Below, one piece after another: positions 51,001 through 58,914 of a DNA stretch of 64,000 nucleotides. This DNA comes from Nonomuraea montanisoli (lineage in GTDB: Bacteria; Actinomycetota; Actinomycetes; Streptosporangiales; Streptosporangiaceae). The DNA lies in the NCBI RefSeq assembly GCF_013363975.1, contig NZ_JABWGN010000012.1:93423-157422 (forward strand). The letters run 5' to 3'. The position numbers and the translations under genes were made by a program. The number at the start of each line of letters is the position of its first letter. The first letter of the stretch is position 1. The notes under the pieces are model-generated. The model did not search any database. It saw only the letters and a list, made by a program, of their open reading frames with translations, and was not told the origin of the DNA.

Positions 51001-52893
51001 GCTGCTCAGGTTGTCCATGCCGCGGGTCACGGTGATGGAGGAGTCGTAGTTCATGACATAGCCGTGGCCGTACTGGTTGATCAGTTCTTTCGCGGCTTCG
51101 ATCCAGTTGTCACGTTCGTTCCCCTTGGCGTACTGCGTCCAGACGTCGAGTGCCGTCGTGTACGGGTCGTTCCATTCCTCATGCGCGACCTTTCTGGCCT
51201 GCGGCAGGATCCCGGTACGCCAGCCACCCTCGTTGTACGGTTCGCTGTTCCAGAACGGCCGCTCGTGCAGCGTGATGTCCTGGTCGCCGGTCTGCGCGTC
51301 GGGGTTGGCGTCGATCAGGACACGATCGTTGTAGTTGCGCGCGGAGCTCCAGGCGACGTCGGGATTGGAATAGCTCTCCGGACCGCCGTCGGCGAAGAGG
51401 TACCACGGGTCGTATCGCGCGACCAGACCTTGGATGTCGCTCTCGAGGATCTCGGAGCCTTCGTGCAGAGAGGACACGTAGACGCCGAACTTCAGGCCGT
51501 ACCGCTCGGCGGCCTGTTTGGCCTGCATCACCCGGTCCCGGACCTGCCAGCTGCCGTCCGCGGCCTTGACCAGGGCGTTGTACTTGTACAGCTTGTTGGC
51601 GTCGTTCGGGGTCAGGTCGGCGTTCGGCGACGGCCAGTAGTAGACGGTGTTCTGCAGGGTCTCGGTCGAGAGCAGGGTCATGCCCATCTCTTTGGCCGTC
51701 CGCGCCCACTCGTCGTAGGTGAAGTTCGGGTCGTACAGGTTCGGCATCGTGCCGGTCGTGTGCGACAGGGCCGACATCTTGCCTTCGACGAACCAGTCGA
51801 CCGGGTTCTTCTTGACCGTGATGGTGTACGGCTGTGTCGTCGTGGCACCGCGGGCGTCGGTCACCTTCACGGTGAAGGTGTAGTCCTTCCGCGACGCGCC
51901 GTGGGCGCCGTCCGAGACCGTGCCGTCGATGTGGCCGTCCGGCGCCAGCGCGAGGCCGGGGGGCAACTGGCCGTCGGCGAGCGTCCAGGAGTAGCCGGGA
52001 CTGCCGCCGGCCGCCTGGAAGGCGAAGGGAGACGCCTGCGGGGCGATGCTCGACGTGTTCCGGTTGCCGTCGATCTTCGCCACCATGCCGACATACGGGT
52101 TCTCGTCGTAGGCGTAGGGCAGCGTGTTGGACGGGTAGTCGTTCGCCGGGACGTCCGCGTTGCGCGCCTCGAACGCGCGCCGGTCGACGCTCAGCCCCCT
52201 GGTGACGATGGTGAGCCGGTCGCCGGCCACGTTCGGCCCGGTGACCGAGTACGTCAGCCCGGGAACGGCGTTCCCTACACCGTCGCAGAGCCTCGCGTAG
52301 AAGCCGAGGAAGTTCTTGTTCGCGCCGGGGTTCTGGTGCTGGATCTCGATGAGGAGCTTGTTCCAGCCCTGCTTCAGCTGGATCGGATATCGCGTACCTT
52401 GCTTGCTGACCCGACCTGCGACGCGGTCCTGCCCCCCGGCCGGAGCGTCGTTGACGAACAGCCGGTACAGCCCTGATCCGCCCACCTGCCACTGAACGGT
52501 CTGCGCGACCGGACTGTGGACGTAGCCGGCGGCCACAACCCACTTGCCGGCTGTCGGCTGTCCCTGCTTGACGTCGAAATAGCCCATCAGGTCGTTGTAG
52601 TCGTCGTAGTTCCGGTTGAAGATGCGATCGTCGAAGTACTGCCAGGCGGAGGTCTCCTTGCGCGCCGGATCGGCCAAGGGCTCGCCCAGGGCGGGAACGA
52701 CGGGAGCGGGAGACCGCTCGACCACCGGATCGGTGTACGGACCGGACACCGCCCACTGGTTGAGGTAGGGAGCGTTCCCGCTGGTCTGAGCCGCACGGGC
52801 CTGCGGTCCCGCGAGAACGCCGCCGGCCACCGCGAGTGCGAGCGCCGTCGCGGTCGCGACGACGCCGGACCGGATGTTTCGTAATCTCTTCAC
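48049..52893 (-). CDS. Large secreted GH29-like multidomain glycosidase
   Basis: A 1614-residue exported protein. Approximate layout: signal peptide 1-34 (ends ARA); galactose-binding-like domain 45-215; Ig-like domain of the putative-Ig type 270-345 (ASPFAFQAAGGSPGYSWTL); alpha-L-fucosidase-like TIM barrel 360-770 (DWFVEGKMSALSH, YGLKFGVYVSSLHEG, YDPWYLFADGGPES with the likely nucleophile aspartate near 501, MSHIGPF); BIG2-type domain near 840-890; F5/8-type-C domain 1020-1190; further Ig-like domains; second F5/8-type-C domain 1400-1535; C-terminal Ig-like domain. It should bind and trim a polysaccharide or glycoconjugate outside the cell. The barrel is divergent, so fucose specificity is not certain. 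GTG 52893 follows AAGGAG. Codon 4 is TTA, the bldA codon. Confidence 0.7.
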   Translation of the reverse strand: MKRLRNIRSGVVATATALALAVAGGVLAGPQARAAQTSGNAPYLNQWAVSGPYTDPVVERSPAPVVPALGEPLADPARKETSAWQYFDDRIFNRNYDDYNDLMGYFDVKQGQPTAGKWVVAAGYVHSPVAQTVQWQVGGSGLYRLFVNDAPAGGQDRVAGRVSKQGTRYPIQLKQGWNKLLIEIQHQNPGANKNFLGFYARLCDGVGNAVPGLTYSVTGPNVAGDRLTIVTRGLSVDRRAFEARNADVPANDYPSNTLPYAYDENPYVGMVAKIDGNRNTSSIAPQASPFAFQAAGGSPGYSWTLADGQLPPGLALAPDGHIDGTVSDGAHGASRKDYTFTVKVTDARGATTTQPYTITVKKNPVDWFVEGKMSALSHTTGTMPNLYDPNFTYDEWARTAKEMGMTLLSTETLQNTVYYWPSPNADLTPNDANKLYKYNALVKAADGSWQVRDRVMQAKQAAERYGLKFGVYVSSLHEGSEILESDIQGLVARYDPWYLFADGGPESYSNPDVAWSSARNYNDRVLIDANPDAQTGDQDITLHERPFWNSEPYNEGGWRTGILPQARKVAHEEWNDPYTTALDVWTQYAKGNERDNWIEAAKELINQYGHGYVMNYDSSITVTRGMDNLSSNLDNTNIFSMVPISSQQLSDMRASIVKWMDNGRGPDLRESMYGTMPYTMDYTVKPGWYTDPRKAIAHGQGPDWGYAMSRDQYVYLHMIKNQIAGVAKAGFAGQSRMSHIGPFDHPVDQVRWLNKGVSLPFTTEKANGKHYISIDTSGVTADPIDTIIKIRTKSPVRTYKMTSVKLFSSQTAANSLRLRAESYMNGYTNVLAPARLTFRSSNPRVATVAAATGVVRATGDGTATITVTATYDDGVNRPQVMTDTYPVKVRGRAVSAALPLVGVSMRTDGALFWGQFATDRDIPVTFTGYTEKGGEVDILDASNVKYHYATVDGRRDNPAGKIVVTEVPADESPFTVAGDTMRFTRKVPATTMYSYWADVTVDGKTFTSTRNYITLVPDANVVSGTTPQVTTDSGHARLLSDGMINDTTGGNLAKWSAPAGDQNPSITYDLGRTHDLSRVNLFFNHHMPNADNVTYYNVPKKVKIEYSADGSRWTTGNETTTVSGAGLPTSRNTLAVPGSDTTLYAWEQEGLYYNYPVDPARPSVHARYVRVSFPGGGQNGSPIDVLEIRMFSLRDLTALGGLELRPKAGTDGQTATIDVKGTSFLGEPVDLRTAKITITSDNPSVVAVGEDRTLSSGAAGRARINVSAELAGYRAEESFSVDVAADGRMSFPAFLKTVKLALSGGSIKVNQPVVGTIEATLNTGEKANLSKAKTAYVFSDSRLAAVPGSNTIVLGQPITSGFQATAKAVVTLDGVTVESNPETLTAQSDDIAGSAAVTVSSVRDRNGVPDGDDQDDRYLGTKATDGNRTTSWAAKKADHNPWIKLQFPSPVEIDHVNLVDRGAAVNQIVEGLLEWEGGSRKVTGIRWDGQPDNVVTFDTPVKTGWVKFTIDPDNTYDNPGDAECGLAEFGVFEARASKTIVDFRPVAVDTTIGKVPTLPAQAEAVHSDGTTGSVDVTWEPVTSDMVAESGWFTVRGVVAGTAVKATAFVNVADR

Positions 52894-53149
52894 GCTGTCT
52901 CCTTGCCGTTGCCGAGATGACCGAGGCCCGGCCGTGGGCGAGGTCGGCCACTCCGCGCTGGGAAACGCGCCGCGCGTCCTCCTCCCGGGCACGATCAGGG
53001 ATGCTCGGAGACGACGAAGGCGATGACGAGGGGAAGCGTCGGGATCAGCGAACCGGTGACCGCGATGTCGCACCCGGGTCCAGCCGGAGCCCGCGCCCAA
53101 GGAGGGGCGCGTCCACGCAGGTGGCCGTGCTCGATCTCGCTCAGCCCTC

Positions 53150-53188
53150 AGTATGTTTCGCCCGCATGACGGAGTCAATAGATCAGTA
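53150..53188 (-). promoter_or_regulatory. Promoter of the GH29-like gene with adjacent TACTGATC motif
   Basis: On the minus strand TTGACT (53173-53178) and CATACT (53150-53155) are exactly 17 bases apart. Directly upstream of the -35 is TACTGATCTA (53179-53188). A related 10-mer CTGATCTATT occurs both here and in front of the second importer (58879-58888), pointing to one regulator for both. Confidence 0.6.
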
Positions 53189-53311
53189 TTACCAAGCCCA
53201 CGGTCACCGATAAGGCGGAAACATTCGCGGCCGATGCTGGGGCCGACGAGGGCGCGAGGTCACGGCGAGCTGGGCGAGAGGCTGCACGGGGTCAGCAAGT
53301 CTCGGATTATT

Positions 53312-53378
53312 AGTCCAAGGCAATCACAGATAAGTCCAATTCATAGGGTTGACCCTCTTCGCCGGCCCACCCCACACT
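53312..53378 (+). promoter_or_regulatory. AraC-like direct repeats and promoter of the first sugar importer
   Basis: AGTCCAA occurs at 53312-53318 and again at 53333-53339, 21 bases apart (two helical turns) in direct orientation. Nine bases later comes TTGACC (53349-53354), and after 18 bases CACACT (53373-53378). Direct repeats next to a -35 box are the arrangement used by AraC-type activators. Confidence 0.55.
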
Positions 53379-53487
53379 GAGCACACCTCGCCGCAGTGCC
53401 CCCTTCGTGGGTGGACTTGTCCACGGCAGCGATCCCCCAGGCATGAGTGAGCACCCTGCTCCCCCCACAGAACGCAGGAGGAATGCG

Positions 53488-54801
53488 ATGACCTTACGAT
53501 GGCCGACCCGGGCCGGCATGACGCTGCTCGCGGTCGCGTCCCTGGCGGCGGCGAGCGCTTGCGGCTCCGGCGCGCCGAGCCCGCGCGCCGACGGCGCCTC
53601 GAGCACGGTGAGCCTGGACTTCTGGGGCTGGGCGCCCGGCTACGACCGGTCTGTCGCGCTGTGGAATCGGAGTCACCCCAACATCAAGGTCACTTTCAGC
53701 AAGGTGCCGTCGGGTGGCGGAGGCGGCTACGCCAAGATGCAGAACGCCGCGAAGGCAGGCAACGCACCGTGCCTCGCACAGGTGGGGAACGAGTCCTTGC
53801 CGACCTTCGTGGTGACGGACGCGCTTACGGACATCTCCCCCTACGCCAACGCCGGCAAGGAGCAGTTCGTCGACTGGGCGTGGAAGCAGGCGGGTTTCGG
53901 GAACCGGGTCTTCGGGATCCCCGTCGACACCGGGCCGACGGCCTTGTTCTACCGCAAGGACCTCTTCGCCAAGTACGGGCTGACCGTGCCGAAGACCTGG
54001 GACCAGTTCGCGGCCGAGGCGAAGAAGTTCCATGCCGCCGCCCCGGCCAACTTTCTGATCAACGCACCGGTGGACTCCTACGACCTGGCCGGCTACACCT
54101 GGCAGGCGGGCGGTCACTGGTACGGCACCGCGAACGACCAGTGGCAGGTCACGATCGACAGCCCGGAGACGCACAAGGTCGCCCAGTACTGGCAGGGTCT
54201 GCTGGACGGCAAGCTGGTCAAGGCCGGCGTGACGCCGCTGGACACCGCGTGGTTCAAGGAGGTCAAGGACGGCCACATCGCGTCAGTGATCACCGCGGTG
54301 TGGGCGGCGCCGCTCATCGAGACGAACCTGCCGAGCCTGTCCGGGAAGTGGGCGGTCGCGCCGATGCCGCAGTGGACGGCCGGAGAGCAGAGCGCGGGCA
54401 ACAACGGAGGATCCGTCACGGCCGTGCTCAAGGGGTGTGCGCATCCGAAGGAGGCGGCCGAGTTCGCGACCTGGTTCAGCACGAACGCCGACAGCCTCGA
54501 CAACCTGATCGAGAACACCGGGATCTACCCCGCCGCCAAGAGCGGGCTGGAGCTGCCGGCGGTCGACCGGCCATCGGCGTACTTCGGCGGCCAGAACATC
54601 TACGAGGTGTTCAGGACCGCCGCGCGGAACACGCCCACGAGCTGGACCTGGGGGCCGACGATGACCCAGGTCGAGTCCGACTTCGTCGACGGGATGAAGC
54701 GCGCCGCGAACGGTGAGGGCACGATCTCCGACGCGGTCGAGGCCGTCCAGGCCAAGACGCTGGCGGCGCTGAGGAGTCAGGGCCTGGCCGTGGCCGGCTG
54801 A
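53488..54801 (+). CDS. Sugar ABC transporter substrate-binding lipoprotein (family 1), importer A
   Basis: A 437-residue lipoprotein with the signal MTLRWPTRAGMTLLAVASLA and a lipobox ending ASAC. The mature protein follows the MalE-type pattern (VSLDFWGWAPGYDRSVALWN, VFGIPVDTGPTALFYRKDLFAKYGL, WDQFAAEAKKF). It should bind an oligosaccharide in the cell wall zone. ATG 53488 has AGGAGG six bases upstream. Codon 3 is TTA, like codon 4 of the divergent GH29-like gene. Two permease genes follow; no ATPase gene is present, so a shared MsiK-type ATPase encoded elsewhere must power it. Confidence 0.95.
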   Translation: MTLRWPTRAGMTLLAVASLAAASACGSGAPSPRADGASSTVSLDFWGWAPGYDRSVALWNRSHPNIKVTFSKVPSGGGGGYAKMQNAAKAGNAPCLAQVGNESLPTFVVTDALTDISPYANAGKEQFVDWAWKQAGFGNRVFGIPVDTGPTALFYRKDLFAKYGLTVPKTWDQFAAEAKKFHAAAPANFLINAPVDSYDLAGYTWQAGGHWYGTANDQWQVTIDSPETHKVAQYWQGLLDGKLVKAGVTPLDTAWFKEVKDGHIASVITAVWAAPLIETNLPSLSGKWAVAPMPQWTAGEQSAGNNGGSVTAVLKGCAHPKEAAEFATWFSTNADSLDNLIENTGIYPAAKSGLELPAVDRPSAYFGGQNIYEVFRTAARNTPTSWTWGPTMTQVESDFVDGMKRAANGEGTISDAVEAVQAKTLAALRSQGLAVAG

Positions 54802-54896
54802 GGCCGCATGCAGGACAACGGCGCTGCTCCTCCCGACGCCGTCCCGGCGGGGAGCAGCGCCGGCCGGTGGATTTCGACGCTGACGAAGGATGATTC

Positions 54897-55853
54897 ATGG
54901 CGATCACTTATCCCGATCACGACGTGACGAGCGGGGCGGAACGTGCGCCTCGCCTCCCGCGAGGACCCGCCGGGGGGCGGGCGACGCGATCGGCGACGCT
55001 GTTCCTGCTGCCGTTCGGGGCGCTGTTCGCCGTGATGGTGCTCGCGCCGATCGGCTACGCCGTCCACGAGAGCCTCTTCGAGGTGCGCCGCAGCGGACTG
55101 GGGTTGTCGCCGACGGTCGCCGAGCTCACCGGTGTGTCGAACTACGTGAGGGCGTTGCGCGACAGGGACTTCATGGCCTCGATCCTGCGGGTGCTTCTCC
55201 TCGGTGTGGTGCAGGTGCCGGTCATGCTGGGGCTCTCGCTGCTGCTCGCGTTGCTGCTCGACTCCCGATCGGCCCGGTTCAGGCGCACCTTCCGGATGAT
55301 CTTCTTCCTTCCGTTCGCGATGCCGGGAGCGATCGCGGCGATCATGTGGTCGTTCCTCTACATCCCGAGCGTCAGCCCGTTCACGGCCGCTCTCCGCAGC
55401 ATCGGTCTCGACGTGGACTTCCTGTCCGGCGGGCTGGCGCCGGTCTCGATCGGCAACATGATGACCTGGGGCTGGACCGGCTACAACATGCTCATCATCC
55501 ACTCCGCGCTGCAGGCGATCCCGCGCGAGCTGTTCGAGGCGGCGGTCCTGGACGGGTGTTCCGGGTGGCGGCTGGCCCGGCACGTGAAGATCCCGCTCGT
55601 GCGGCCGGCGCTGATCCTGACCACGGTCTTCTCGATCATCGGCACCGCGCAGCTCTACACCGAACCGGACATCCTCCGGCGCGTGGCGTCCACCGTCACC
55701 GCGACCTACACCCCCATCATGGCGAGCCAGTATTCGGCGAACATCAGCAACTACAACTTCGCGGCGGCCCAGGCCGTGATCCTGGCGGTGCTCACCTTCG
55801 TGCTCTCGTTCGGTTTCCTGAAGTTCGTCCAGCGCAAGGGATTCGGCGCATGA
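54897..55853 (+). CDS. Sugar ABC permease, MalF/UgpA type, importer A
   Basis: A 318-residue membrane protein with six main transmembrane helices. The coupling loop EAAVLDGCSGWRLARHVKIPLVRP is the conserved EAA motif that binds the ATPase. The first 35 residues are polar and extended. ATG 54897 has AAGGATG upstream. It lies 95 bases after the binding protein gene and overlaps the next permease by four bases. Confidence 0.95.
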   Translation: MAITYPDHDVTSGAERAPRLPRGPAGGRATRSATLFLLPFGALFAVMVLAPIGYAVHESLFEVRRSGLGLSPTVAELTGVSNYVRALRDRDFMASILRVLLLGVVQVPVMLGLSLLLALLLDSRSARFRRTFRMIFFLPFAMPGAIAAIMWSFLYIPSVSPFTAALRSIGLDVDFLSGGLAPVSIGNMMTWGWTGYNMLIIHSALQAIPRELFEAAVLDGCSGWRLARHVKIPLVRPALILTTVFSIIGTAQLYTEPDILRRVASTVTATYTPIMASQYSANISNYNFAAAQAVILAVLTFVLSFGFLKFVQRKGFGA

Positions 55854-56737
55854 CCACCACCGCCCCGTACGCCACCGGCGCTCAGCCGGCGGACAGGCCC
55901 ACGGTGGGGGCGCTGACGAGCCGTGCCGGGGTCCTCCTCGTGCTGACCCTTTTCGCGCTCTACACCCTGGTCCCGCCCTGGTGGCTGCTGGTGACCGCCA
56001 CCAAGAACAAGGGTTACCTGTTCACCACCCAGGGCCTGTGGTTCTCGCACTTCGACCTCGGGACCAACATCCGCGAGGTCTTCCAGGAGCAGGACGGCGT
56101 CTTCCTCCGCTGGATGCTCAACAGCGTCCTGTACAGCGTCGGAGGCGCCGCCGTCGGCACCCTCGTGTCGGCGATGGCCGGCTACGCGCTGGCCAAGTAC
56201 GCCTTCCGTGGCCGCGATCTCGCCTTCAACATCGTGCTGGGTGCGGTGCTCGTGCCCGCGTCGATGTTCGCGCTGCCGCTCTATCTCATGTTCAGCGCGA
56301 GCCATCTCATCAACACCTACTGGTCGGTCTTCCTGCCCAGCATCGTCAGTCCCTTCGGGGTCTACCTGGCCCGCGTCTACGCCGGCGCGGCGGTGCCCGA
56401 CGAACTTCTCGAAGCCGGACGGATCGACGGCGCAAGGGAAGCCGGCATCTTCTGGCGGATCTCGATGCCGGTCATGTCGCCCGCGCTGGTCACCATCTTC
56501 CTGTTCCAGTTCGTCGGCATCTGGAACAACTACCTGCTCCCGGTGCTGATGCTCAGTGACGACCGGCTGCAGCCGATCACCGTCGGGCTGGCGAACTGGC
56601 GCGCGGAACTGAACAACGGCGTGCCCTACAGCCTCACGATCACCGGCTCACTCCTGTCGGTGATCCCTCTGCTGATCGCCTTCTTCGTCCTGCAACGGTA
56701 CTGGCGCTCCGGCCTGACCGCCGGAAGCGTCAAGTGA
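55850..56737 (+). CDS. Sugar ABC permease, MalG/UgpE type, importer A
   Basis: A 295-residue membrane protein; the EAA-type loop is LLEAGRIDGAREAGIFWRIS, followed by MPVMSPALVTIFLFQFVGIWNNYLLPV, typical of MalG-type subunits. Its ATG overlaps the upstream stop (ATGA). Its last eight bases overlap the end of the convergent enolase-superfamily gene, so there is no room for a terminator between them. Confidence 0.95.
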   Translation: MTTTAPYATGAQPADRPTVGALTSRAGVLLVLTLFALYTLVPPWWLLVTATKNKGYLFTTQGLWFSHFDLGTNIREVFQEQDGVFLRWMLNSVLYSVGGAAVGTLVSAMAGYALAKYAFRGRDLAFNIVLGAVLVPASMFALPLYLMFSASHLINTYWSVFLPSIVSPFGVYLARVYAGAAVPDELLEAGRIDGAREAGIFWRISMPVMSPALVTIFLFQFVGIWNNYLLPVLMLSDDRLQPITVGLANWRAELNNGVPYSLTITGSLLSVIPLLIAFFVLQRYWRSGLTAGSVK

Positions 56738-57770
56738 CACTGTCGTATCCGATGCCGGGCGCACTCGGGGCTCGCACCATGCCGTCGGGATCCACCGCCG
56801 GCTCGCGGACCACGGGATTGGTGAAGACGAGCGACTCGTAGTAGGAGGTGTTGGGGATGGCCATGCACAGGTGCGCGTTGACGATGCCGGTCCCGTGCAC
56901 CTCCGCCCGGAGCTGGAAGCTCTCGGCCAGGTGGGCGATGCGCATGGCTCCGGTGATGCCCCCCTTGTACTGGGCGCTGGTGCGTACGCGGCCCGCCGCG
57001 CCGGCCTGGATGAAATCCGCGACGTTCATGTGCGCGCCGTCGGAGGTCTCGGCGACCAGGAGGGGGATGGAGACGCGTTCGGCGAGCCGGCGGTAGGCGG
57101 TCACGCTGAACTCCCGCATCGGTTCCTCGTACCAGGTGTAGCCGGCCTCCGCCAGAGCCTCCCCGACGTAGACGGCGTCAGCGAGGTCGAAGCCCGCCGA
57201 GCCGTCGTACATGAGGGGAACACCGTCGCCCACGTGCGCGCGGAGCTTCTGGCACAGGTCCGCGTCCGCGCGGGCGTCGCCCCAGGCGTGCAGCTTGATC
57301 GCGGTGTAGCCGGCCGCGAGGCACTGGTCGGCGACGTCGAGATACTCCTCCACACTGGAGAACGTCACAGTGCTGGCGTAGGCGGGGATGGCGTCGCGGT
57401 AGGTGCCGAGCAGCTGGTGCACGGGCAGGTTCGCGGCCTTGCCCGCCAGATCCCACAGCGCGACGTCGACCAGCCCGAGGGCGTAGATCGGAAGCTCTTC
57501 GATCCGGTCGAGCTCCCACAGCCGCTCCCACAGCAGTTCACGCCACAGCGGGTCGCGGCCGATCAGGTCCTCGCGGATGCGGCGCCGCACCAGATCGGCC
57601 ACGATGACTCCGCGCCGCGTGTGCGCCTCTCCGGTCAGGCCGGCGTCGGTGTGGACACGCAGGATGCCGCCGGTCACCGGCCCTTCCGACCCGGGAAGCC
57701 CGGCACGCCAGCGGAAGGACGGCTGGGCGGGCAGGTCGACCAGGTCCACGGTCACATCAGTAATGCGCAT
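56730..57770 (-). CDS. Mandelate racemase/sugar-acid dehydratase-like enolase-superfamily enzyme
   Basis: A 346-residue member of the mandelate racemase subgroup. Metal ligands D189 (MYDGSAG), E215 (YEEP) and E241 (AETSDG) are present, and H292 (EVHGTG) is the base on the opposite side. The second motif is K159-x-H161 (IKLHAWG) rather than the common KxK, so the chemistry may differ from well-known sugar-acid dehydratases. In this locus it would act on a sugar acid made by one of the dehydrogenases. It is in one unit with the GntR gene (36 bases away) on the minus strand. Confidence 0.85.
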   Translation of the reverse strand: MRITDVTVDLVDLPAQPSFRWRAGLPGSEGPVTGGILRVHTDAGLTGEAHTRRGVIVADLVRRRIREDLIGRDPLWRELLWERLWELDRIEELPIYALGLVDVALWDLAGKAANLPVHQLLGTYRDAIPAYASTVTFSSVEEYLDVADQCLAAGYTAIKLHAWGDARADADLCQKLRAHVGDGVPLMYDGSAGFDLADAVYVGEALAEAGYTWYEEPMREFSVTAYRRLAERVSIPLLVAETSDGAHMNVADFIQAGAAGRVRTSAQYKGGITGAMRIAHLAESFQLRAEVHGTGIVNAHLCMAIPNTSYYESLVFTNPVVREPAVDPDGMVRAPSAPGIGYDSVT

Positions 57771-57806
57771 GTCGTCCTTCGTGCTTCAGGTCGGGGTCGG
57801 CGCCGG

Positions 57807-58583
57807 TCAGGAGGAGGTGCCGTCGGAGGGGAAGAGACGGTGGCGGATCTCCCGCTGGAACTGCTGCATGGTCGTGTCGATGTGCTCGCAGATGCACTCC
57901 ACGGCTCGCGACTCGTCGCCTGCCGCGATGGCGGCGCTGATCGCCAGGTGCTGTTCCGCGGCCACTCTGAGGGATCCGCCGGCGACTCCGGCCAGCCCGA
58001 TGACGCTGACCTGCCGTTGGAGCCGCTGCACCGACGCGACGGTCTCGGAGAGGAAGACGTTGCCCGCCGCCACGGCGATCGCCCTGTGGAACGTCTCGTC
58101 CGCGTGGGTGAACGCGTCCAGGTCGTCGTTCTCCGCGGCGTCCGCCGACTGCTGTGCGGCGTCGCGCAGAGCCTTCACCTGGGCGGGATTGGCTCGCTGT
58201 GCGGCCAGGCGCGTCGTGGCCGTCTCGATGGTGCGGCGGAACTCGAACATCTCGTCGACCTGACGCAGGTCAGCCGGCAGGAACCTCGAGAAGGACTTCT
58301 CCCACAGGGCGCCCTCCGGCTCGGAGATGTAGATGCCTCGCCCCTTCTGCACCGAAACGCGCCCGAGCGCCGAAAGGATCTTCACGGCTTCCCTGACGAT
58401 GGTCCGGCTCATCTGCACGGCTTCGGCCAGGTCCTTCTCCGTCGGCAGGCGATCCCCCGGTTCGAGGCGTTCTCGGACGATGTATTCGAGGATGCGCTCC
58501 GCGGCGATCTCGTAACCGGGTCGATACCCCCCCGCGTCCCCCTGCTCTCGTGGGACGCGCGACCCCCGCTCGGGCTGGCTCAA
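57807..58583 (-). CDS. GntR-family regulator, FadR subfamily
   Basis: A 258-residue protein with the GntR winged helix (AAERILEYIVRERLEPGDRLPTE, DLAEAVQMSRTIVREAVKIL, LGRVSVQKGRGIYIS) and the all-helical FCD ligand domain with its metal-binding D-x3-H...H pattern (AFTHADETFHRAI; EQHLAISAAIAAGD; CEHIDT). Members sense sugar acids or other organic acids. It is divergent from importer B and upstream of the dehydratase-like gene, so it probably controls both in response to a sugar acid. Confidence 0.93.
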   Translation of the reverse strand: MSQPERGSRVPREQGDAGGYRPGYEIAAERILEYIVRERLEPGDRLPTEKDLAEAVQMSRTIVREAVKILSALGRVSVQKGRGIYISEPEGALWEKSFSRFLPADLRQVDEMFEFRRTIETATTRLAAQRANPAQVKALRDAAQQSADAAENDDLDAFTHADETFHRAIAVAAGNVFLSETVASVQRLQRQVSVIGLAGVAGGSLRVAAEQHLAISAAIAAGDESRAVECICEHIDTTMQQFQREIRHRLFPSDGTSS

Positions 58584-58914
58584 GTCTTCCTCCGGTGTGC
58601 TGTGCTGGCCGGCTCATGGTGTCACAGACGATCCTCGGCAGCCACACTCTGGGCCTCTGATACTTCCTATCTATCTATTAAACCCGTGATCCTCAAATCA
58701 GATCTAGGGTCTTGACGCGGCAAGCGTTCGCCTTCACACTCGTCACACCCGACATGACCTGCCGGGAGTGTCCATCCTGATCAGTAGAGCGTCTCGTCGA
58801 AGCCGGTCCCGGACCCACCCCTCGCCCCCCGATCTCCGCGGATCGAGGGGTGCGTGTCCGCGCCACGCCCCACAGAATCTGATCTATTTCGGAATGTCGA
58901 ACGGTGGAAGAGGC
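58584..58914. promoter_or_regulatory. Divergent control region: GntR gene / importer B
   Basis: A 331-base gap without a gene. On the plus strand TTGACG (58712-58717) and CACACT (58735-58740) are 17 bases apart and could start the importer B message, leaving a leader of about 170 bases. GATC-centred motifs occur three times: ATCAGATCTA (58698-58707), CTGATCAGTA (58777-58786) and CTGATCTATT (58879-58888); the last is shared with the promoter of the GH29-like gene. An AT-rich run with TATC repeats lies at about 58665-58685 and may serve the GntR promoter. Confidence 0.45.

Larger units (their letters stand above)
52894..53487. other. Divergent control region of the carbohydrate locus
   Basis: A 594-base gap between the GH29-like gene and the first sugar importer. 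It holds a promoter for each gene, a TACTGATC-type motif next to the minus-strand promoter, and AraC-like direct repeats next to the plus-strand promoter (each listed separately). Leaders of about 250 bases (minus) and 100 bases (plus) remain; the plus leader has a small dyad GTGGAC-TT-GTCCAC (53411-53424). No gene is seen inside. Confidence 0.6.
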
